A stretch of DNA of 35,703 nt from CAYFJO01 sp964343305 (GTDB lineage Bacteria > Planctomycetota > Planctomycetia > Pirellulales > Pirellulaceae), in the NCBI GenBank assembly GCA_964343305.1, contig CAYFJO010000061.1:1-35703 (forward strand), read 5' to 3'. Below the pieces are notes generated by a model. The model saw nothing but the letters and a program-made list of their open reading frames with translations. It had not been told where the DNA came from and did no database searches. Every line of letters begins with the position of its first letter. Position 1 is the stretch's first letter. This document shows positions 6,135 through 14,360 of this stretch, in pieces. Both the position numbers and the translations under genes were made by a program.

Positions 6135-8375
6135 ATGGCCCAATCATTCGCTTGTGTTCAAGGACATACTTGGCAACTCGAAGCGTCGCCTGCATCGGAA
6201 ACCGTTGGTGAAATCAAATGTCCCGTTTGTGGATCCGTGGGCGAAACCGTGGTTCAGGGCGCTTCGGACACGTTTGCCGACGATCTGCCACCGCCGCCGT
6301 CGGACGCACCGAAAGCCGCGCCCGCCACGACCTTGGATCCCTACAAGACGGCCGTCGGCAAAACGCCAAGCAGAGCTGGCATCGCCATTCCAAAGATCCT
6401 TGGCTACGAAATCGTGCGACCTCTGGGCCGAGGCGGAATGGGCGTTGTTTACGAAGCGCGACAGATTGCGCTCAACCGCACCGTCGCCATCAAGACAATC
6501 CTCGCCGCCCAGGCAGACGACCGAATGCTGGCTCGCTTCCATCGCGAAGCCGAAGCCGTCGCACAGCTCAACCACCCGAACATCGCTCAGATTCACGAAG
6601 TGGGCGACATGGGCGCGGTGCCGTTTTTTGCGATGGAGTTCGTCGAGGGCGGTAGTTTGGCGGACCATCTGCGCCGCAACTCGATGTCGATGACCGAGGT
6701 TGCGGAGTTGGTCAAGTCGCTGGCGGAGGCGATTCATTTCGCTCACGAAAACCACGTGATCCATCGCGACTTGAAGCCGGACAATGTGTTGATGACCAGC
6801 GAAGGCACGCCAAAGTTGACCGACTTCGGCTTGGCCAAACGTATGGACCATGATACGGGCCAAACGCGCAGCGGCGCTGTGCTGGGCACACCAAGTTACA
6901 TGGCTCCCGAACAAGCCGCCGGTGAGATCGACAAGTTTGGTCCGCAAACGGATGTCTACGGACTGGGCGCGGTGTTGTACGAGCTGCTGACCGGCCGGCC
7001 GCCGTTTCGGGCGCAGACTCCCATTGAAACCGTGCGACAGGTCATTGACGAAGAGCCCGTGACGGTGCGAGTTTTGGAATCCAAGGTGCCGCGCGATTTG
7101 GAAACCATTTGTTTGAAGTGCCTGGAAAAAGAGCCGAACCGACGGTATGAAACAGCGAAACAACTTGCCGAGGAATTGCAGCGGTTTCTCCATCACGAAC
7201 CGATTCAGGCGCGGCCGATCAGCGCGGTCCAACGGACGGCGCGATGGTGTCGACGAAAGCCGGTCGTGGCAGCAATGTCGCTGGTCTCAGCGGCTTCCAT
7301 TTTGATTGCCGCGTGTGCGTTGATCTTCGGCTATGTCAATGCTATCCGAGAAAACAAGGAAACGCGACTGGCTCAACAACAAGCAGTGGCGAGCTTTCTC
7401 GATTCGCTCGATACGATCAGCGAGTTTTATGTGACGCTTGGTTCGGGCGAAGATTGGGCAACGTCGCGGAGGGAGCTGTCGCCGCTGCGGAAGCAATTGC
7501 TGGCGAAAGCACAAACGCACTACAAACGATTGACGGATCGCGAAGGGTATCTTTCGCAACTTGCAGCGGAAGGTGGTTCGAACGACCAGGCATTGGAAAA
7601 GCTCGGTGACGCGTGGAACTACTACGGCCGTGTATCGTTGGAGTTGTCGAACATCAAGACTGCTCACGGCGCGTTTCGTGAAGCGATCAAACTTCGCGGA
7701 AAGCTGGCCGACAATCAGCCCGCGCAAGTCGAGCATCAGCGGAAACTCGCCAACAGCCACATGAATTTGGGCGTTGCCGACGTGAAGCAGGGCGAAATCG
7801 ATCGGGCGTGGATAGAATTTAGCGATGCCCAGAATGCGCGAAAGCAGCTTTTGAAGGACAAGCCGAACGTTTTCGTCCAGCGAGATTTGGCGATGGGATT
7901 TTACAACTGGGGCAATCTGGCTTTCGAGTTAGAACGCTTTGATGAAGCCCAGAACAAGGTCGAAACGGCAGCTAAGCAATTCAAGTTGTTGGCCGACAAC
8001 GACCCGCACCAACCGCGGCATGCATATCGTTTGGCGGCTTGCTATCGCTCGCTGGCGGACATTCAAGAAGATCTCGCCAACGCATTCGACTTCTATGAAA
8101 AAGCTCGATTGATTCTCAATACGTTGCCCGACGACCATACGCAACTGACCGGGCAAGAGCCAACCGAGGAAGAATGGATCGAATACCAGGCGGAACTGGC
8201 AGTCATTTTGTTGAATCTTGGCCATCTGTATCGCGAAGCGGATGATCAGGAGGCTGCTGGACAGAACCTTCGCCGCGCCGAACAGATTTTGCTGGAACTT
8301 GTTGATCGAGCGCCAAGTGTGGTTGATTACCAGCGGAATCTCGAAACGGTGCGAAAGCTGCTGAAAAGTCTCTAA
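6135..8375 (+). CDS. Membrane Ser/Thr protein kinase with C-terminal TPR region
   Basis: This is a 746-aa PknB-type kinase. The N-terminus carries two Cys/His pairs (CVQGH at 7-11, CPVC at 29-32) that may form a zinc ribbon. The kinase domain (about 90-355) has the Gly loop LGRGGMGVVYEA near 97, the VAIK lysine, the catalytic loop HRDLKPDNVLM near 210, DFGLAK near 230 and MAPEQA near 256, so it should be active. A membrane helix follows at about 374-397 (AAMSLVSAASILIAACALIF). The C-terminal 340 residues contain TPR-like repeats (HMNLGVADVKQGEIDRAW, YNWGNLAFELERFDEA) that would lie outside the cytoplasm and may sense or bind partners. This architecture is common in planctomycetes. Its substrate is unknown. 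It follows the upstream terminator closely, so its own promoter must lie within or near 6060-6130. Confidence 0.92.
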   Translation: MAQSFACVQGHTWQLEASPASETVGEIKCPVCGSVGETVVQGASDTFADDLPPPPSDAPKAAPATTLDPYKTAVGKTPSRAGIAIPKILGYEIVRPLGRGGMGVVYEARQIALNRTVAIKTILAAQADDRMLARFHREAEAVAQLNHPNIAQIHEVGDMGAVPFFAMEFVEGGSLADHLRRNSMSMTEVAELVKSLAEAIHFAHENHVIHRDLKPDNVLMTSEGTPKLTDFGLAKRMDHDTGQTRSGAVLGTPSYMAPEQAAGEIDKFGPQTDVYGLGAVLYELLTGRPPFRAQTPIETVRQVIDEEPVTVRVLESKVPRDLETICLKCLEKEPNRRYETAKQLAEELQRFLHHEPIQARPISAVQRTARWCRRKPVVAAMSLVSAASILIAACALIFGYVNAIRENKETRLAQQQAVASFLDSLDTISEFYVTLGSGEDWATSRRELSPLRKQLLAKAQTHYKRLTDREGYLSQLAAEGGSNDQALEKLGDAWNYYGRVSLELSNIKTAHGAFREAIKLRGKLADNQPAQVEHQRKLANSHMNLGVADVKQGEIDRAWIEFSDAQNARKQLLKDKPNVFVQRDLAMGFYNWGNLAFELERFDEAQNKVETAAKQFKLLADNDPHQPRHAYRLAACYRSLADIQEDLANAFDFYEKARLILNTLPDDHTQLTGQEPTEEEWIEYQAELAVILLNLGHLYREADDQEAAGQNLRRAEQILLELVDRAPSVVDYQRNLETVRKLLKSL

Positions 8376-8515
8376 GAAGACTCAAGGATTGTTTCATCGG
8401 AATAATCCGCACAACCGATACAGTTCATAAAAGCAATGATCGGTCGCTGGCCATCGTGCTAGCGTCGGATGCCGTCTCTTCCTTTGAGGTCAGTTCTGAC
8501 CAGCGTTGCGCCGAG

Positions 8516-9802
8516 ATGAATCCAACACAGTTGCATCGATGTTATTGCGTGGCGACAGCCTGGCTGTTGATCACGCTGCCAGTGGCGGCGCAAGTTGTGA
8601 CGCCAACCGATGGATTTCATATCTCAGACGAACCGCCGCAAGGCATGGTCTACGAGGTGAGTCAGCCGCCTGAGTCCAACGACAGCGCCGATCAACCGGC
8701 AACTCCCCGTCAAACTCCGCCGCCCGATAGAACGACGCGGCCCAATCCATTTGCCTCCGTCGATCCCCAATCGCGACAACGGCGGTCTCGATCGCGGCTG
8801 GCCCGCGCACCGTATATGCTCGGTGATTTCCTGGGATTGGCCAGCGTCAGCGCAGACGTCCTCTACATGACGCAGGGGCAATACCAAACTCACGATCGAA
8901 TCGATGCGTCCCTCCCATTGCCTGGCAGCCAGATTGTCAAAGTGTCGGAAAACAACGTGGCGATGACAGGCGATCGAGCCTATTTGCTTTACAACCACTT
9001 TCACAACGCGATCAACACCGTTAGTTCGACTGGCTTCAGCTCGAAGCACATCGAACGCGGAACGTTTGGCTGGGAGCGAAGTTTTCGCGGTGGACGGTGC
9101 TCTGTCGAAATCCGTCTTCCCATTACCGACAACATTGACTTGGCCGGTCCTGGATTTGCTAGCGACTCCGGCCAGATTGGCAACCTTGGCGTCATCTTCA
9201 AACGCCTGACGGTTCAGACGGAGCGGACCGCTGTTTCCACAGGCATCGGCGTCACGGCGCCAACCGCGGGCGATGTTCAAACGACCGTGCCGGCATTGAA
9301 CTACATGTTTGAAGTGCAAAACCAAACCGTACACCTGATGCCTTTTATCGGCCGGCTTTCCGCTCCCGACGACAACTTTTTCTATCACTCCTTCCTACAA
9401 CTTGACATTCCCGTCGGAGGCGACTCTGTCTTGATGAACAACGGAGTGAATACGGCGTCGGGTGTGCTCAATGCACAAACGTTACTGATCTTGGACGCTG
9501 GAACGGGCCAATGGCACTATCGCAACCCGCGCGGTTCGGGCATCACCGGAATTGCTTCGCTCGTTGAACTGCATTACACCACCGCGCTGGAAAACGCCGA
9601 TCGGGTGGCGGGACCAGCATTGCTCGGTTCACCTGTGTTCGGCAACCGGGCGAATCGCATCGACATTCTCAATCTCACGTTCGGCATGCACGTGACCTTG
9701 GGGTCGCGCATCGCTCTTCGTGTCGGCGGCGCAATTCCTCTGAACAAAGGCGACAACAGCGCTTTTGACTCGGAAACACAGGTTCAATTGATCGTCCGCT
9801 AA
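8516..9802 (+). CDS. Probable outer-membrane beta-barrel protein
   Basis: This is a 428-aa protein. ATG 8516 is preferred to the in-frame GTG at 8456 because a signal peptide follows directly (VATAWLLITLPVAAQ, cut near AAQ-V); no strong ribosome binding site precedes either start. A Pro/Arg-rich linker (residues about 40-95) leads into a long beta-rich region with alternating hydrophobic strands (SVEIRLPITDNIDL, IGNLGVIFKRLTVQ, RIALRVGGAIPLN, TQVQLIVR). The final strand runs to the C-terminus, as in outer-membrane barrels. The family is not recognised with certainty; it resembles uncharacterised planctomycetal barrel proteins. It is separated by 140 bp from the kinase gene on the same strand. 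A hairpin terminator follows 50 bp after its stop. Confidence 0.65.
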   Translation: MNPTQLHRCYCVATAWLLITLPVAAQVVTPTDGFHISDEPPQGMVYEVSQPPESNDSADQPATPRQTPPPDRTTRPNPFASVDPQSRQRRSRSRLARAPYMLGDFLGLASVSADVLYMTQGQYQTHDRIDASLPLPGSQIVKVSENNVAMTGDRAYLLYNHFHNAINTVSSTGFSSKHIERGTFGWERSFRGGRCSVEIRLPITDNIDLAGPGFASDSGQIGNLGVIFKRLTVQTERTAVSTGIGVTAPTAGDVQTTVPALNYMFEVQNQTVHLMPFIGRLSAPDDNFFYHSFLQLDIPVGGDSVLMNNGVNTASGVLNAQTLLILDAGTGQWHYRNPRGSGITGIASLVELHYTTALENADRVAGPALLGSPVFGNRANRIDILNLTFGMHVTLGSRIALRVGGAIPLNKGDNSAFDSETQVQLIVR

Positions 9803-9852
9803 ACACGTTCTTTCCCTTGCAAGCACTCTTTTTTCCGGCGACGTCGTTGAAA

Positions 9853-9876
9853 AACTGCCGCCCGGCAGTTATTTTG
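9853..9876 (+). terminator. Hairpin terminator after the barrel gene
   Basis: AACTGCC (9853-9859) pairs with GGCAGTT (9864-9870) around a 4-nt GCCC loop and is followed by ATTTTG. The stem is short, but its position and T-rich tail fit a terminator. Confidence 0.6.
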
Positions 9877-9909
9877 TAGCTGGCTGAATAACTTGCCGCA
9901 TTCTAAGTT

Positions 9910-9935
9910 GTGGGCGGGTCTCCCGGCCTGCCCAC
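9910..9935. repeat. Intergenic hairpin GTGGGCGGG / CCTGCCCAC
   Basis: This is a 9-bp stem with one G-T wobble and an 8-nt loop, lying 46 bp before the oxidoreductase start and 34 bp after the terminator. It could be a dispersed repeat or a second transcription stop. No second copy was noticed in this window. Confidence 0.4.
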
Positions 9936-9981
9936 GTATTGATCCCGCCTCAAATACACATCTTCGTTAAAGGAGTAGCTC

Positions 9982-11379
9982 ATGAGCAACCAAACCAATC
10001 GTCGTAACTTTATGAAAATCACTGCCGCTGCCGGCGCTGGTTTTTGGGCCGCTGGCGGTGTTAGCCCGCGACCTAGCCGTGCCGCGATCGACAAAGTCAA
10101 TTTTGCCTGCATTGGCATTATGGGCAAAGGCGACAGCGATTCTGGCGATGCCAAGCGACTGGGTAACGTTGTCGCCATCTGCGATATCGACCAGGACCGG
10201 CTGGACAAGTGGCAAGACAAGTACAGCAAGAAGGGCAAGACACCCGAGTTCCACGACTATCGCAAGATGCTGGAACAAATGGACAAGAGCATTGACGCGG
10301 TGACGGTCAGCACGCCCGATCACTCCCACGCGCCTGCGTCGGTGATGGCCATGAAAATGGGCAAACACTGTTTTACGCAAAAGCCGATGACGCACTCGAT
10401 CTACGAAGCGCGTTTGATGGCCGAGATCGCCGCCGAGAAAGGTTTGAAGACCCAGATGGGGAATCAAGGGACGGCCAACGCGACCCTTCGCAAGTCGGCC
10501 GCATTGATTCAAGCCGGCGCGATCGGCACGGTCAAAGAGATTCACGTTTGGACGAACCGACCGGTGTGGCCGCAAGGCGAGGATGCACCGACCGAAACTC
10601 CCGACGTGCCCAGCAACGTGCATTGGAAAGAGTGGGTTGGGCCCGCGAAGATGCGGCCCTATCATCCCGCCTACCATCCGTTCAAATGGCGAGGTTGGTG
10701 GGACTTCGGCACCGGTGCCTTGGGCGACATGGCATGCCACACTTTGAACATGCCATTCATGGCCCTCAACTTGCGTGACCCCAGTTCGGTTCAAGCCGAG
10801 TCGTCGGGCCACAACAAACAGACGTATCCGAAATGGTGTTTGATCGATTATGTCTTCCCAGCCATCGGCGATCGTCCGGCTTGCACGATGCGTTGGTATG
10901 ACGGTGGCAAGAAGCCGCCAGCGGAAATCCTGCCTTCCGCCGATCAACTCGGAATCAAAGATCCGAAGGCTTACAGCCGCAAGATCAACACCGGTTCGCT
11001 GGTCGTTGGCGACAAAGGCTCGTTGTTCTCGCCCGGCGATTACGGCGGAGACGGCGCCACGGGTATCTTGTATAACAACGAATTCGTGCAGCAGGACAAA
11101 GTCGATGTTGAAGTCGAAGTAACACGGTCTCCCGGTCACTTCGAAGAATACGTGCTGGCGATCATGGGAAAAATGGATCAAGCGCGATCGAATTTCCCCG
11201 AATACGCCGGCGGCCTGACCGAAACCGTCTTGCTCGGCAACCTGGCCGTCTGGGCCGCGGCGAAGCCGGGCGTGGGCGATAAGATCGAGTGGGATGCCAA
11301 GAATCTCAAGGCCAAGAACGGAGTTCCGGAATTGGCTGAAATCGTGAAGAACAATTATCACAACGGTTACAAACTGTAA
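9982..11379 (+). CDS. Tat-exported Gfo/Idh/MocA-family oxidoreductase
   Basis: This is a 465-aa protein with AAAGGAG 7-13 nt before the ATG. It opens with a twin-arginine signal (RRNFMKITAAAGAGFWAAGG), so it should fold with its cofactor before export. The NAD(P)-binding fold starts near residue 38 (VNFACIGIMGKGDSD) and has the acidic strand end VVAICDIDQDR. The sequence then reads STPDHSHAPASVMAMKMGKH and FTQKPMTHSIYEARL; QKP replaces the common EKP but keeps the catalytic lysine. The C-terminal domain contains GWWDFGTGALGDMACHTLN, typical of the planctomycetal subgroup. The expected reaction is oxidation or reduction of a sugar or polyol with NAD(P); the substrate cannot be read from sequence. 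It heads a group with a sugar isomerase and a DJ-1 protein, though a terminator separates it from them. Confidence 0.93.
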   Translation: MSNQTNRRNFMKITAAAGAGFWAAGGVSPRPSRAAIDKVNFACIGIMGKGDSDSGDAKRLGNVVAICDIDQDRLDKWQDKYSKKGKTPEFHDYRKMLEQMDKSIDAVTVSTPDHSHAPASVMAMKMGKHCFTQKPMTHSIYEARLMAEIAAEKGLKTQMGNQGTANATLRKSAALIQAGAIGTVKEIHVWTNRPVWPQGEDAPTETPDVPSNVHWKEWVGPAKMRPYHPAYHPFKWRGWWDFGTGALGDMACHTLNMPFMALNLRDPSSVQAESSGHNKQTYPKWCLIDYVFPAIGDRPACTMRWYDGGKKPPAEILPSADQLGIKDPKAYSRKINTGSLVVGDKGSLFSPGDYGGDGATGILYNNEFVQQDKVDVEVEVTRSPGHFEEYVLAIMGKMDQARSNFPEYAGGLTETVLLGNLAVWAAAKPGVGDKIEWDAKNLKAKNGVPELAEIVKNNYHNGYKL

Positions 11380-11403
11380 TGTGTGAAAATCGTTGAAACG
11401 ATC

Positions 11404-11436
11404 GAGGCCGCGAGTGCAGTCGCTCGCGGCCTTTTT
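11404..11436 (+). terminator. Rho-independent terminator after the oxidoreductase gene
   Basis: AGGCCGCGAG (11405-11414) pairs with CTCGCGGCCT (11423-11432) around an 8-nt loop and runs into TTTTT. It lies 24 bp after the oxidoreductase stop, so the isomerase gene downstream needs its own promoter or readthrough. Confidence 0.85.
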
Positions 11437-11536
11437 CATGGATTTCTGGTGGCTGCCGGCTCGGCGTTGGACGAAAGTACAACACAACTTGAACGACCCG
11501 GCGTCAATACAAAGTGGCACTCTCGAAGTAGATAAG

Positions 11537-12472
11537 ATGACGAAACCAACACGCAGACAATTCACAGCGAGCGTTGCAGCGGGCGTATTGTGTTCAACCA
11601 CCGCCGCCAATGCTGTCACCTTGAAAGCGAATCCGATCGGCCTCGGGTTCAGTCTCTACGGGATGCGTTCGCTCAAGGTCGTCGATGCGTTGCGCACCGT
11701 CAAACGAATCGGCTACGACTGTGTTGAGCTAACGGTCACCGCGGGCTGGCCCGCCGATACGGCAATGTTGTCAAAAGGCGACCGTCGATCGATTGCCGAT
11801 ACGCTGAAAGATACCAGCCTGCGTCTTTCGTCGCTGATGGAGCACTTGTACGCAGTAGTGGACGATAAAAAGCACACATTCAATCTCGACCGCATCAAGG
11901 TGGCCGGTGAACTCGCGCACCAACTTTCGCCCACTCGCCCGCCGGTGATCGAAACCGTTCTGGGTGGTCGTTCGTCCGAATGGGAAGCGACCAAGCACAA
12001 GATCGTCGACCGCCTGCACGATTGGGCGAAGGCCGCCGAATCGGTCCGTACGGTCATCGCCATCAAAGCCCACGTTGGCGGGGCGATGCACTTGCCAGAG
12101 CATCCGGTTTGGATCGTTGAGCAACTCAAGAGCCCGTGGATCAAATGCGTCTATGACTACAGCCACTTCAAACTGAGCGACGTCGACATGGCCAAGTCGG
12201 TGACCACACTGGTTCCGCATGCCGCTTTCGTTCACATCAAGGATGGACACCGTGTCGACGGCCGCGTGCAGTTTCAATTGCCCGGCGAAGGATCAGTTGA
12301 CTGCGCGGAGTTGCTGGCGTTGATATCGGCCGCGGGATATGCAGGCGACGTGGTCGCGGAAGTCAGCGGCCAGATTCACGGCAAACCGGGATACGACCCC
12401 GTCGCGACGGCAACGAAATGTTACAATCATCTTTCCGCTGCCTTTGCAAAAGCCGGAATCAAGCGAGCGTGA
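11537..12472 (+). CDS. Exported sugar phosphate isomerase/epimerase-like TIM barrel
   Basis: This is a 311-aa protein from the ATG at 11537. An upstream in-frame extension to 11393 is rejected because it crosses the terminator and would bury the signal. The N-terminus is a Tat-type signal (TRRQFTASVAAGVLCSTTA). The mature part is a xylose-isomerase-like TIM barrel: FSLYGMRSLKVVDALRTVKR, GYDCVELTV, then likely metal ligands in PPVIETVLGG, CVYDYSHF, AFVHIKD and DVVAEVSG (Glu, Asp/His, His, Glu). Relatives interconvert keto and aldo sugars or epimerise them; the substrate is unknown. It is followed after 19 bp by the DJ-1 gene and probably shares its transcript. With the oxidoreductase upstream it suggests periplasmic processing of sugars from polysaccharides. 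Confidence 0.85.
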   Translation: MTKPTRRQFTASVAAGVLCSTTAANAVTLKANPIGLGFSLYGMRSLKVVDALRTVKRIGYDCVELTVTAGWPADTAMLSKGDRRSIADTLKDTSLRLSSLMEHLYAVVDDKKHTFNLDRIKVAGELAHQLSPTRPPVIETVLGGRSSEWEATKHKIVDRLHDWAKAAESVRTVIAIKAHVGGAMHLPEHPVWIVEQLKSPWIKCVYDYSHFKLSDVDMAKSVTTLVPHAAFVHIKDGHRVDGRVQFQLPGEGSVDCAELLALISAAGYAGDVVAEVSGQIHGKPGYDPVATATKCYNHLSAAFAKAGIKRA

Positions 12473-12491
12473 ATCATACAAGGAACCACCC

Positions 12492-13073
12492 ATGCCCAAG
12501 GTATTGATGCCGATCGGTGACGCCACGGAAACATTGGACACGTTCTACCCCTTTTTTCGCCTGCCCGAAGACGGTTTCGAAGCGGTCGTTGCCGGCCCGG
12601 AAGCACGGCCTTATCACACGGTGCTGCACGAAATCCCGCCCGACAGCAGCATCCCGTGGGACATCACGCAGGAGCGCCCCAGCTATTTCATCAACGCCCA
12701 GATCGCCTTTCGAGACGTCAACCCCGACGACTACGCTGGCCTATTTATCTCCGGGGGCCGCGCGCCTGAGTACTTGCGGTACGACCAGGATCTGCTGAAC
12801 ATCACACGTGCAATTCACGAGGCGGGCAAACCAATCGCCGCAGTCTGCCACGGAGTCGAAATTCTCACAGCGGCCAACATCATTCAAGGCAAAACGGTCA
12901 CCACCGTCGCCAAATGTGCGATGGACGCCGAACAAGGCGGGGCCACCTACGTTGACCAAGAGCTTGTCATCGACGGCAATCTGGTGACCGCCCGTACTTG
13001 GCACGACAACACGCCATTCATGCGTCAGTTCCTTCGGATGCTCAAAGACACCGCGTTCACGGACACGGGTTGA
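12492..13073 (+). CDS. DJ-1/PfpI-family protein
   Basis: This is a 193-aa protein. ATG 12492 is preceded by AAGGA, 9-13 nt upstream. The family's flavodoxin-like fold is clear: MPKVLMPIGD at the start, GLFISGGRAPEYLR near 83-96 and the nucleophile elbow AAVCHG with C119 and H120. The family includes proteases, glyoxalase-like deglycases and stress proteins, so the exact activity is open. No signal peptide is seen, so it is cytoplasmic, unlike its two exported neighbours. The 19-bp spacing suggests co-transcription with the isomerase. A long palindromic element begins 7 bp after its stop and may end the transcript. Confidence 0.9.
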   Translation: MPKVLMPIGDATETLDTFYPFFRLPEDGFEAVVAGPEARPYHTVLHEIPPDSSIPWDITQERPSYFINAQIAFRDVNPDDYAGLFISGGRAPEYLRYDQDLLNITRAIHEAGKPIAAVCHGVEILTAANIIQGKTVTTVAKCAMDAEQGGATYVDQELVIDGNLVTARTWHDNTPFMRQFLRMLKDTAFTDTG

Positions 13074-13079
13074 AGCAGG

Positions 13080-13207
13080 TATACCACGGCCAGTTAGTAA
13101 TGTCCGCATACGTCGTTTAACGCCGAGCCGGCAGGCGACGGCACACGAATAGCCGTCGCCTGCCGGCTCGGCGTTAAGCGAGGACATTTTCTACTGGCCG
13201 CGGCATA
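13080..13207. repeat. MITE-like long palindrome flanked by TA
   Basis: The core is a perfect 26-bp inverted repeat (13117-13142 and 13152-13177) around a 9-nt loop. Outside it the arms remain paired imperfectly: left TACCACGGCCAGT and AATGTCC match right-arm counterparts (TGCCGCGGCCAGT and AATGTCC when read on the other strand). The whole 124-bp element (13082-13205) is bounded by TA on both sides. TA duplication with short terminal inverted repeats is the mark of IS630/mariner-type elements, so this may be a non-autonomous derivative. It sits between two convergent genes and could also terminate both transcripts. Confidence 0.7.
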
Positions 13208-13297
13208 GTCTAGCGTGCGGGAATTTGCCGCTGCGGAATCCGTTCCGGACCTTCAAGAGGTGATTGTTCGACGAAACGGAACCGGCGTCCGTCCTCC

Positions 13298-14020
13298 TCA
13301 CTTCGAACCGCCCCAAACCACTTCACGGTACTCTTTCCAGAAAACATCCAACTTCGTTATGCCGGCTCGCTTAGCAATGGCAAGGTCTTCAATAAGTGGT
13401 AAGGGCACGTCTCCGTCTTTCGCTTCAAGTTCGTCCAAGAATGCGCGCGTCGAAATGGCATCCTTAAACCGCATATCAGTGTCAGATGCACGGTCAAGAA
13501 TGCCGGCAACCCGAATCTCCTGAATCCTGGCTTCCATGTCTGAATTTTCGCTGGTAACGATGTCGGCGTTAATGAACCATCCACCGGGCCGCATTACGCT
13601 TATACAATCGCGAATCACATTTTCCTTTTCTATCGAAGTCAAGTGATGAAGTGCAAACGATGACAAGACAAAATCAACGCCTTGTAAGCTTGGTAGCAGT
13701 TCTGCGAGATTTCTGAAATCGCCGGAAACAAACCGAACTTTTTCAGATAGTGCACCCAATCGCGTTTTGGCAAGCCCCAACATCGCCGACGCACCGTCGA
13801 CAGCGACGACGGTCGACGACGGAAAGGCCTGAAGAAAACGCATGCAAAACAGCCCTGTTCCCGCTCCCAAATCAACCGCCACCAGAGGGTCGCATTTTTC
13901 AAAGGGAATCACACCGAGAGCGGTTCTAATCATCTTGTGACGATTTGGATGCATAATGTCCATGTCGGCATCGTATCTGGATACCCTCTCGGGAAGGTCA
14001 TAAGCATCGATGGTCGACAT
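13298..14020 (-). CDS. Class I SAM-dependent methyltransferase
   Basis: This is a 240-aa protein. The Rossmann SAM site is clear: motif I VAVDLGAGTGLF (residues 48-58), the acidic end of strand 2 in TVVAVDGASAML, then VRFVSGDFRNL and VDFVLSSFALHHLTSIEKE (motif IV and following helix), and VMRPGGWFINADIV (motif VI). The length and lack of added domains fit small-molecule methyltransferases of the UbiE/type-11 kind. The acceptor cannot be told from sequence. The ATG complementary to 14018-14020 lacks a strong ribosome binding site. It is convergent with the DJ-1 gene, with the MITE-like element between, and stands alone on its strand; it may have its own promoter in the 340 bp before 14361. Confidence 0.9.
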   Translation of the reverse strand: MSTIDAYDLPERVSRYDADMDIMHPNRHKMIRTALGVIPFEKCDPLVAVDLGAGTGLFCMRFLQAFPSSTVVAVDGASAMLGLAKTRLGALSEKVRFVSGDFRNLAELLPSLQGVDFVLSSFALHHLTSIEKENVIRDCISVMRPGGWFINADIVTSENSDMEARIQEIRVAGILDRASDTDMRFKDAISTRAFLDELEAKDGDVPLPLIEDLAIAKRAGITKLDVFWKEYREVVWGGSK

Positions 14021-14180
14021 CTAAAGTATCCTCAAACACGAACTGTTCGTTCCGTTATGGCTCCGGTACATTGCCCGACAATTCTCCGAGCCAGTTGGTT
14101 CGCAGTGTATCCAAAGATAGGCATTGCCTTCTATACTGACTTCCGTCTGTATACCCCAGCGTTGCAAAAGCTCTGCCGTA

Positions 14181-14201
14181 GGACGGATTGCCAATCCGTC
14201 C
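14181..14201. repeat. Dispersed palindromic repeat, copy 2
   Basis: GGACGGATTG and CAATCCGTCC form 10-bp perfect arms with a single central C. It is the same palindrome as at 4643 and 14300. Confidence 0.75.
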
Positions 14202-14299
14202 GTTGCGCAACCAAACGAACATCACGGCATGCGGCCAAACATCACGGATCGTGAAGTCTTGCCACAATCAATTTGCTTGGTTTTGCTTCGGTACTTCGC

Positions 14300-14320
14300 G
14301 GACGGATTGGCAATCCGTCT
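14300..14320. repeat. Dispersed palindromic repeat, copy 3
   Basis: GACGGATTG and CAATCCGTC (14301-14319) form perfect 9-bp arms around a single G, and the outermost base pair is mismatched. It lies 119 bp from copy 2 in the same spacer. Confidence 0.75.
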
Positions 14321-14360
14321 TACATCTTCTGCAACCGCAGGGTATACCGCCCGGTCCGAA

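Larger units (their letters stand above)
14021..14360. other. Intergenic space with two palindromic repeats
   Basis: No coding region is supported. The space holds two copies of the dispersed GGACGGATT palindrome (14181 and 14300). It must contain the promoter of the methyltransferase and the 3' end signal of the ATPase gene. Confidence 0.5.

Noticed and set aside
6144..7232. 362-codon minus-strand frame opposite the kinase domain
   Set aside because: It is a long antisense frame caused by high-GC codon bias, while the kinase on the plus strand has all catalytic motifs.
9967..11619. 550-codon minus-strand frame opposite the oxidoreductase
   Set aside because: It is antisense to a clear Gfo/Idh/MocA protein, crosses a terminator and has no recognised motifs.
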